NCBI GenBank assembly: GCA_019746355.1
Contig: JAIESC010000157.1
Location: 1-11,827 of the forward strand
Source of the DNA: Xanthobacteraceae bacterium
GTDB taxonomy: Bacteria > Pseudomonadota > Alphaproteobacteria > Rhizobiales > Xanthobacteraceae
Direction: 5' to 3'
DNA: 11,827 nucleotides
Below the pieces are notes generated by a model. That model did not search any database and was not told the origin of the DNA. It saw only the letters and a program-made list of their open reading frames with translations. The position numbers and the translations under genes were made by a program. This document shows positions 7,296 through 11,827 of this stretch, one piece after another; within the stretch, counting starts at the first letter, position 1, and each line of letters starts with the position of its first letter.

Positions 7296-7309
7296 AACGG
7301 CGCGCCGTT
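7296..7309. other. 14-bp perfect palindrome at the midA stop
   Basis: AACGGCGCGCCGTT overlaps the last base of the midA stop codon. As RNA it would give a 5-bp stem with a CGCG loop. The sequence that follows on the minus strand is GATTTCAAAAG, so at best it is a weak terminator; it also contains an AscI-type 8-bp palindrome. Confidence 0.35.
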
Positions 7310-8406
7310 CAGGACTCGAACCCTGGTACTGTCGTCAAGTCCGAATGGCTGATGGCGATCGCCTTGAACAGCTTGCCCATGCCGGTGCGGTTTTCGCCCA
7401 GCAGCCGCTTGCAGGCCTCGTCGATCTCGTTGGCCTTCTCCGGCGAGGCGTAGGCCTTGAGCGCCGCCGCGCGCTTGTCGATGCCGAGGTTGCGCAGGAG
7501 CCGCGCCTGATCGACCGGGCCGTGAATCCGTGCCCCCATGCTTTCGGCGGCGAGCGAGATCGCCTCGAAGTCGACATGCGCGGTGAGATCGACCTCGCCG
7601 GGCGACGTGAGCGGATCAACGAAGCTGTGCCCGCCGACCGCCTGCAGGGTCTCACCGGTCGCGCTCTTGGTGTGGCCGTAGTCGACGATCAGCGCTGCGC
7701 CGCCCTGGCGCACCACGCGTTGGCCGATGCCGAGCGCGAGGTTGTCGGTGCGCCATTCGTAGATCGCGCCGACCGGCGCATCGCGCACCGCCGCGGGCAC
7801 GAGCTGGTCGAACAGCGGGATCACTTCGCTCGCAATGCCGAACGCCAGGTTGTCGTTGCCGTCGATCTCGATGATGCGCTCGTACCAGCCGTTGAACTGC
7901 TTGATCGCCTGGTTGATCGGCAGCGCGTCGAAGAACTCGTTGGCGAGGATGATCGCGGGGCCGTCCGGCACCTCCTCGAACGTCTCGTGCCACATCGACG
8001 GCACGTCGACGGTGCCGAGCGCCTGCTGCTGCTTTTCGCGGAGCTTCGGATTGACCTCGACCAGATGCACCACGATCGCCGCGCGGAACGCCGGCAGCGT
8101 CTGCGCGGCGCGCAACGCGTCGAGCATCATGGTGCCGCGGCCCGGCCCAAGCTCGACCAGCCGGACGTTTTCCGGCTGGCCCATCTGCTGCCATGCCGAG
8201 GCGGCCCACAGCCCGATCAACTCGCCGAACACCTGGCTCACCTCGGGCGAGGTGATGAAATCACCGGCCACGCCGAATGGGTCACGTGTCGTGTAGTAGC
8301 CGTGGTCGGGATGGGTGAGGCAGAGCGTCATGAACTGCCGCACCGGCATCGGGCCGGCGAGCTTGATGCGCTTTCGGATTTCGACCTCGAGCGGCGACTG
8401 GGCCAT
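7309..8406 (-). CDS. midA: MidA/NDUFAF7-family SAM-dependent methyltransferase
   Basis: COG1565-type class I methyltransferase. The mitochondrial relative NDUFAF7/MidA dimethylates an arginine of the complex I subunit NDUFS2; the bacterial enzyme presumably acts on NuoD, but this is by analogy. The 365-residue product has the family N-terminus (IRKRIKLAGPMPVRQFMTLCL), DHGYY (34-38), GDFITSPEVSQVFGE (48-62), the SAM-binding ELGPGRGTMM (85-94), LVEVNPKLREKQ, and ANEFFDALPINQ, and ends PGFES like relatives. The start has GGGAG about 6 bases upstream (GGGAGCGGATCATG). It begins 19 bases after the lgt stop, so the two are likely one operon. The mntA-hepT remnant follows it. Confidence 0.92.
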   Translation of the reverse strand: MAQSPLEVEIRKRIKLAGPMPVRQFMTLCLTHPDHGYYTTRDPFGVAGDFITSPEVSQVFGELIGLWAASAWQQMGQPENVRLVELGPGRGTMMLDALRAAQTLPAFRAAIVVHLVEVNPKLREKQQQALGTVDVPSMWHETFEEVPDGPAIILANEFFDALPINQAIKQFNGWYERIIEIDGNDNLAFGIASEVIPLFDQLVPAAVRDAPVGAIYEWRTDNLALGIGQRVVRQGGAALIVDYGHTKSATGETLQAVGGHSFVDPLTSPGEVDLTAHVDFEAISLAAESMGARIHGPVDQARLLRNLGIDKRAAALKAYASPEKANEIDEACKRLLGENRTGMGKLFKAIAISHSDLTTVPGFES

Positions 8407-8425
8407 GATCCGCTCCCGCGCTGGC

Positions 8426-9253
8426 TCAGGCCGGCTGCCGCAGCGGCGGACGCTTCATGGCCGCGGCGATGAAGGCGAAGCCTGTGAGCATCAGCGGCAC
8501 CGACAGCAGCATGCCCATGGTCAGTCCACCCCAGAGAAAGCCCAGTTGCGGATCGGGCTCGCGGAAGAACTCGCAGATGGTCCGCGCGATCGAATAGCCG
8601 ACGGCAAACAAGCCGATCACCAGACCCGGACGCTTGAGCGCGCCGGCCCGCATGCAGAACCAGAGAACCACACCCAGCACCAGCCCTTCCAGGGCCGCCT
8701 CGTAGAGCTGGCTCGGATGGCGCGGCAGCGGTCCGGCATGCGGAAACACCATAGCCCAGGGCACGTCGCTGGTGCGACCCCAAAGCTCGGCGTTGATGAA
8801 GTTGGCGATGCGGCCGAGCAGCAGGCCGATGGTGCCGCTGGCGCAGGTGAGATCGCCGAGCGACAGGATCGAGATACCGCGGCTCCGTGCGAACAGCACG
8901 ACGGCGAGCACGCAGCCGATGAAGCCGCCGTGGAACGACATGCCGCCCTGCCAGAGCTGAAACACCTCGAGCGGGTGCTCGAGGAAATGCGCCGGATTGT
9001 AGAACAGCACGTAGCCGGTGCGGCCGCCGAGGATGATGCCGAGCGTCACCCACAGCACGAAGTCGTCGAAGTCGGTGGTGGTGAGCGGCGCGGGTCCGCC
9101 CCACAGGCGCTCGTCCTGGATCAGCCTCCGCGCGTAGAACCAGCCGAGCAGGATGCCGGCGATATAGGACAGCGCGTACCAGCGGATCGCGAACGGGCCG
9201 ATCGAGATCAGGATGGGGTCGAAGGCCGGAAACGGCAGGACGAGGAATGGCAT
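8426..9253 (-). CDS. lgt: Prolipoprotein diacylglyceryl transferase
   Basis: Lgt moves diacylglyceryl from phosphatidylglycerol to the lipobox cysteine of prolipoproteins, the first step of lipoprotein maturation, in the inner membrane. The 275-residue protein is the usual length with about seven hydrophobic segments. Conserved motifs are RWYALSY (24-30), [11 protein letters not shown] (76-86), SFHGG (106-110), the Lgt signature [14 protein letters not shown] (147-160) with its catalytic-region arginine and glutamate, RHPSQLYEA (178-186), and REPDPQLG near the last segments. The ATG at 9253 has little ribosome-site sequence but gives the family N-terminus. It leads the lgt-midA pair. The lipoprotein encoded at 4384-5145 would be one of its substrates. 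Confidence 0.97.
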   Translation of the reverse strand: MPFLVLPFPAFDPILISIGPFAIRWYALSYIAGILLGWFYARRLIQDERLWGGPAPLTTTDFDDFVLWVTLGIILGGRTGYVLFYNPAHFLEHPLEVFQLWQGGMSFHGGFIGCVLAVVLFARSRGISILSLGDLTCASGTIGLLLGRIANFINAELWGRTSDVPWAMVFPHAGPLPRHPSQLYEAALEGLVLGVVLWFCMRAGALKRPGLVIGLFAVGYSIARTICEFFREPDPQLGFLWGGLTMGMLLSVPLMLTGFAFIAAAMKRPPLRQPA

Positions 9254-9341
9254 CGAAGGGTTCGCCAGCGCTGATGCCGGGAAATGGCCAGCCCCTGATG
9301 CAGCGAGGAACGCGGCGAAGTCAAGTCGCGTATCTCTCGGT

Positions 9342-9405
9342 TGTCATTCCGGGACGCGCCCGCCAGCGCGTGAACGCGCTGGCGCGCGAGCGCCCCGGAA
9401 TGACA
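9342..9405. repeat. REPIN-like inverted repeat downstream of the hydrolase gene
   Basis: The outer arms TGTCATTCCGGG (9342-9353) and its inverse (9394-9405) are perfect over 12 bp. The inner hairpin CGCCAGCGCG TGAA CGCGCTGGCG (9361-9384) is perfect over 10 bp. It shares the outer core, and the short flank up to CGGAGA, with the larger element at 5272-5380, but the centres differ. It begins 10 bases after the stop codon of the upstream minus-strand gene and so lies between that gene and lgt. Confidence 0.82.
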
Positions 9406-9415
9406 GCGGAGAGGG

Positions 9416-10480
9416 TTAGCGTCCCGCCGACTGCGCGGTCATCGCGCTGGCCGGCGAGGCGGCCGTTGTGGCGGTTGCCGCCATCGTCTGCGGCTGCGTC
9501 GCGGCCTTGGCGGCCAGCCGCTTCTGGATCTGCACGTAAAGCTCGCGCGCAATCTCGTCCGTGCTGGCGCCGCGGATGCAGCCTGCGGCGGTGGTCCGCG
9601 AGTAGGCGACCACGCCGTGGCGGTCGTCGTCCGTCGCCTGCACCAGGATCTGCTCGGCCTGTCCGCCGGCCTGCCGCAGCATGCGGACGAAATTGGTCTG
9701 CGTCGGCTCGGGCACCCTCTTGTCGAGCGGATCGGTCACCACGAGGATGCGCGCCGCGCGCTTTTGGGCGATCGCGGACACCGCGTCGGCGACGTTGAAG
9801 TATTCCATGGCCGGGTCGGGCGACGGGCGCGTGGGCCGGTCGGGGGCGAGGCGGCCGGAGCCGATCACCGCGCATCCGACGTCGGAGCGTAGCGCCAGCA
9901 TGCCGCCGACCAGCATCGAGCCGCCGGATTGCCCGATCAGGTGGAAGCCGTCGAAGCGGTGGCGCCGCTTGATCGCATCGAGCGCCGCGTTGGTGATGTT
10001 CAATTCCAGCACGCTGTGGCGGATGCGGTGGTCGCCGGATGAGCCGTCGAGGCCCGGGCGCGCCAGATAGATCGCCGGGCCACCGGTCTGCTTGGACAGG
10101 ACCTCCGCCGCCCGGACGAAATCATCGGTGTCGATATCCTTGTCGCGGCCGCTCGAGGTGTATTCGCCGGTTCTGAGATTGAGCCTTCCGAGCCGGTCGC
10201 CCTGCAGGAACACCGCCGGGCGCGCGCCTTCGCCGCCCGCGGTCGACAGGTAGTAGCGAATGCAGAACTCGCGGCCCATGAACTTATGACCCAAGCCGTT
10301 GAGCCAGGCCGCCTGGGGCAGCGCCGCGCACTGCGCCTGCGTCACGGTGATGCCGCGAACGAGGTCGGCGACCGGGATGATGTGGGCGCGGGCGGGGGCG
10401 GCCGCGCAGAGCGACAGCAGGGCCCCGGTCAGCGCTGCCAGGATCGGTCGCAGGGGGCGGATTTGATCGCGGGTCGGCAT
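9416..10480 (-). CDS. Secreted alpha/beta-hydrolase-like protein
   Basis: A 354-residue protein with a Sec signal peptide: basic start (MPTRDQIRPLRP), hydrophobic core (ILAALTGALLSLCAA) and likely cleavage after ARA (residue 32). The rest looks like an alpha/beta hydrolase: a strand with an oxyanion-like loop AVFLQGDR (88-95), the nucleophile elbow IGQSGGS (181-187, Ser184), LVVTDPLDKRVP (245-256) offering an aspartate, and DDDRHGVV (283-290) with the candidate histidine His287. The triad assignment is my reading. Cysteines at 50, 72, 202 and 300 could form disulfides in the periplasm. After about residue 315 the tail is alanine- and threonine-rich and probably disordered. The substrate is unknown; it is likely an uncharacterised family common in Bradyrhizobium relatives. 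The ribosome site is weak. It is divergent from ubiK across 250 bases. Confidence 0.78.
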   Translation of the reverse strand: MPTRDQIRPLRPILAALTGALLSLCAAAPARAHIIPVADLVRGITVTQAQCAALPQAAWLNGLGHKFMGREFCIRYYLSTAGGEGARPAVFLQGDRLGRLNLRTGEYTSSGRDKDIDTDDFVRAAEVLSKQTGGPAIYLARPGLDGSSGDHRIRHSVLELNITNAALDAIKRRHRFDGFHLIGQSGGSMLVGGMLALRSDVGCAVIGSGRLAPDRPTRPSPDPAMEYFNVADAVSAIAQKRAARILVVTDPLDKRVPEPTQTNFVRMLRQAGGQAEQILVQATDDDRHGVVAYSRTTAAGCIRGASTDEIARELYVQIQKRLAAKAATQPQTMAATATTAASPASAMTAQSAGR

Positions 10481-10558
10481 GGCGGCGTTCGCGGGCGGTT
10501 TTCAGGCATCCGTTGGTCGCGATGCCCGATCGCCCGGTTCAATGCGGCCGCCCTCTTG

Positions 10559-10607
10559 GCGCATGTCCCGGAAAAGTGGGCACCGGTTTTCCGAGAAGGA
10601 CATGCGC
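10559..10607. repeat. Palindromic repeat in the hydrolase-ubiK divergent gap
   Basis: GCGCATGTCC (10559-10568) and GGACATGCGC (10598-10607) are perfect 10-bp inverted arms; inside, CGGAAAA (10569-10575) pairs with TTTTCCG (10587-10593) around GTGGGCACCGG. I recall this 'catgtccggaaaagtgggcaccggttttccg' type of unit as a dispersed repeat in Bradyrhizobium-like genomes. It lies 79 bases upstream of the hydrolase start and 123 bases upstream of ubiK. Confidence 0.75.
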
Positions 10608-10730
10608 AACGCTCTAGATGTGGATTGTTACAGCCCGTTGTTGCGGCCCTTGCAGGGCGGCCAGGCCATCGCCATTGTCTTGTGGTTCTGTGTAGGGGTT
10701 CGCCCCGTCCAAATCAGCCCGGAGACGCCG

Positions 10731-10997
10731 ATGACCCAGACCAACAACCGGTTCTTCGACGAAGCCGCCCGGCTGATGAATGACGCGGCGGGGGTCGCCC
10801 AGGGCGTCCGGCGCGAGTTCGACACGCTGATCCGCACCCAGGCCGAGCGCATCCTCAACGATCTCGACGTGGTCCGGCGCGACGAGTTCGAGGCCGCCAA
10901 GGAGATGGCCCGCCTCGCCCGCGAGGAAAACGAGGCCCTGAAGGCCCGGGTCGCCGCGCTCGAGGCCAAGCTCGCGGGCACCTCCACCAACGGTTAA
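10731..10997 (+). CDS. ubiK: UbiK-family ubiquinone biosynthesis accessory factor (BMFP domain)
   Basis: An 88-residue protein of the YqiC/UbiK family. In E. coli UbiK is an accessory factor for aerobic ubiquinone synthesis that works with the UbiJ lipid-carrier protein; it is membrane-associated and forms a trimeric coiled coil. Here the order is FFDEAARLMNDAAGVAQGVRREFDTLIRTQAERILNDLDVVRRDEF (amphipathic helix and conserved RDEF) followed by a heptad-like coiled coil (FEAAKEMARLAREENEALKARVAALEAKL, about 53-82). The frame extends upstream to 10479, but the ATG at 10731 has GGAG 7 bases before it, and upstream residues have no likeness to the family. A T-tailed hairpin follows the stop within about 30 bases. 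Confidence 0.92.
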   Translation: MTQTNNRFFDEAARLMNDAAGVAQGVRREFDTLIRTQAERILNDLDVVRRDEFEAAKEMARLAREENEALKARVAALEAKLAGTSTNG

Positions 10998-11023
10998 CGG
11001 CCCCCCGGTGACCGGGCCGGGAG

Positions 11024-11055
11024 CCGGCCGGATTTTGGCCGGTTTCCTTGTTTTT
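11024..11055 (+). terminator. Intrinsic terminator after ubiK
   Basis: CCGGCC (11024-11029), a 7-base loop and GGCCGG (11037-11042) are followed by TTTCCTTGTTTTT (11043-11055). The position, 26 bases after the ubiK stop, and the T-rich tail fit a rho-independent terminator. Confidence 0.7.
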
Positions 11056-11076
11056 GGCGTCCGGCGCGGCTATACA
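11048..11076 (+). promoter_or_regulatory. rplY: Possible rplY promoter
   Basis: TTGTTT (11048-11053), a 17-base spacer and TATACA (11071-11076) resemble a sigma-70 promoter about 90 bases before the rplY start. The -35 half matches the consensus only at TTG. It lies within the T tail of the ubiK terminator. Confidence 0.4.
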
Positions 11077-11167
11077 GCCGCCGGTCCGCGGCTCCAGCAC
11101 CCCTGGAGGCATGCCGCGGCCGGAAACCCAGCAAATTCAAAGCTGAAACACGTTGAAAGGTTTAGTC

Positions 11168-11827
11168 ATGGCGACCGTCAAGGAAATCAAGGCGACGGCG
11201 CGTCCGCGGGCAGGCAAGGGGGCCGCCCGCTCGGAACGTCGCGCTGGAAAAGTGCCCGGTGTTATCTACGGCGATAACAAGCCCCCCCTCACCATCTCGC
11301 TCGATTACGGCGACCTGCGGCAGAAGATCTATGCCGGCCGGTTCCTGGCCACGGTGTACGACCTCGAGCTCGACGGTCAGAAGCACCGCGTGATCCCGCG
11401 CGACTTCCAGCTCGATCCGGTGCGCGACAACCCGCTGCATGTCGACTTCATGCGGATCGGCGCGGGCGCGACCATCCGCGTCGCCATTCCGGTGCGCGTC
11501 GTCGGCGCCGACAAGTCGCCGGGCGTGAAGCGCGGCGGCACGGTCAACATGGTCGCCCACACCATCGAAGTCATGGTGAAGCCGGAGGAGATTCCGGAGC
11601 ACATCGAGGTCGACATTGCCGAGCTCGAGATCAGCCACTCGAGGCATCTGAGCGACGTGAAATTGCCGGCGGGCGTGAAGCCGGTGTCGCGCTTCGATCT
11701 GACGCTGGTCACGGTCGTGCCGCCGTCGGGCTACCTCGAAGAGCAGCGTCAGGCCGCCGAGGCCGCCGCCGCGGCTGCCGCCGCTGCCGCGACCGCCACG
11801 GAAGCGGGCGCTGCCGCTCCGGCCGCC
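11168..11827 (+). CDS. rplY: 50S ribosomal protein L25/general stress protein Ctc, 3' end missing
   Basis: L25 binds 5S rRNA in the large ribosomal subunit. The frame is open from the ATG at 11168 to the window end (220 codons seen). Residues 1-95 or so form the L25 domain (MATVKEIKATARPRAGKGAA, SERRAGKVPGVIYGD, HRVIPRDFQLDPVRDNPLHVDF). Residues 100-195 form the TL5/Ctc beta domain (IRVAIPVRVVG, GVKRGGTVNMVAH, IEVMVKPEEIPEHIEVDIA, SRHLSDVKLPAGVK). The end is an alanine-rich tail, as in many alphaproteobacterial L25 proteins. GAAAGG about 7 bases before the ATG is a good ribosome site. In relatives rplY is followed by pth, which would lie just outside the window. Confidence 0.95.
   Translation, partial: MATVKEIKATARPRAGKGAARSERRAGKVPGVIYGDNKPPLTISLDYGDLRQKIYAGRFLATVYDLELDGQKHRVIPRDFQLDPVRDNPLHVDFMRIGAGATIRVAIPVRVVGADKSPGVKRGGTVNMVAHTIEVMVKPEEIPEHIEVDIAELEISHSRHLSDVKLPAGVKPVSRFDLTLVTVVPPSGYLEEQRQAAEAAAAAAAAAATATEAGAAAPAA

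Noticed and set aside
7304..7330. tRNA-like T-arm (GGGTTCGAGTCC on the minus strand) next to the mntA-hepT insert, suggesting a tRNA attachment site
   Set aside because: The stem does not pair over 5 bp, there is no anticodon or acceptor arm, and the bases encode the conserved PGFES end of the MidA-type protein.
7243..8472. Long plus-strand open frame (409 codons)
   Set aside because: It is the antisense shadow of midA; its composition (RLEQLAHAGAVF, many R/H/D/E) is typical of reverse frames in GC-rich genes, and midA is unmistakable on the other strand.
8315..9274. Long plus-strand open frame opposite lgt
   Set aside because: Antisense shadow; Q/H/E/R-rich composition, no recognisable domain, and lgt motifs are on the other strand.
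10479..10730. N-terminal extension of UbiK from an ATG at 10479
   Set aside because: It would span a dispersed palindromic repeat and adds no family likeness; the ATG at 10731 has a good ribosome site and gives the normal length.

Overview
The window looks like chromosomal DNA from a GC-rich alphaproteobacterium, most likely a Hyphomicrobiales member close to Bradyrhizobium, Rhodopseudomonas or Xanthobacteraceae. The reasons are high GC with strong third-position bias, the gene order (rplY, ubiK, lgt, midA, pgeF, prs, ybjN, proC, tetR), a 317-residue Prs, an L25/Ctc protein with an alanine-rich tail, and at least six palindromic intergenic repeats of kinds I remember as abundant in Bradyrhizobium-like genomes. 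The assignment is inference; no 16S or other phylogenetic marker was compared.

Layout, left to right: the 3' part of a cupin protein gene (+, cut by the window start); then a long run on the minus strand: a TetR-type regulator with a possible COQ9-like C-terminus, proC, a palindromic repeat, ybjN, a 331-base gap with nested inverted repeats and a possible promoter, prs, a composite repeat, a lipoprotein gene of unknown function, a repeat, pgeF, an accessory insert (mntA and a frameshifted hepT), midA, lgt, a repeat, and a secreted alpha/beta-hydrolase-like protein. After a divergent gap with another repeat the strand switches to ubiK (+) and rplY (+, cut by the window end).

Functionally most of this is housekeeping. 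Prs makes PRPP for nucleotides, histidine and tryptophan; ProC makes proline; Lgt starts lipoprotein maturation; PgeF belongs to the peptidoglycan-editing/purine nucleoside family; MidA methylates a respiratory complex I subunit; UbiK assists ubiquinone synthesis; RplY is a ribosomal protein. Lgt and MidA are 19 bases apart and probably co-transcribed. ProC and TetR, and YbjN and ProC, lie in tandem.

The clearest accessory element is at about 6483-7151, between midA and pgeF: an intact MntA nucleotidyltransferase antitoxin overlapping a HepT toxin reading frame that retains its RX4HXY motif but is broken by an apparent one-base deletion. I found no clear evidence of a wholly new system. The most interesting points are this decayed toxin-antitoxin pair, the repeat elements placed about 10 bases after stop codons, the nested palindromes before ybjN, and the compact terminator/promoter overlap before rplY.
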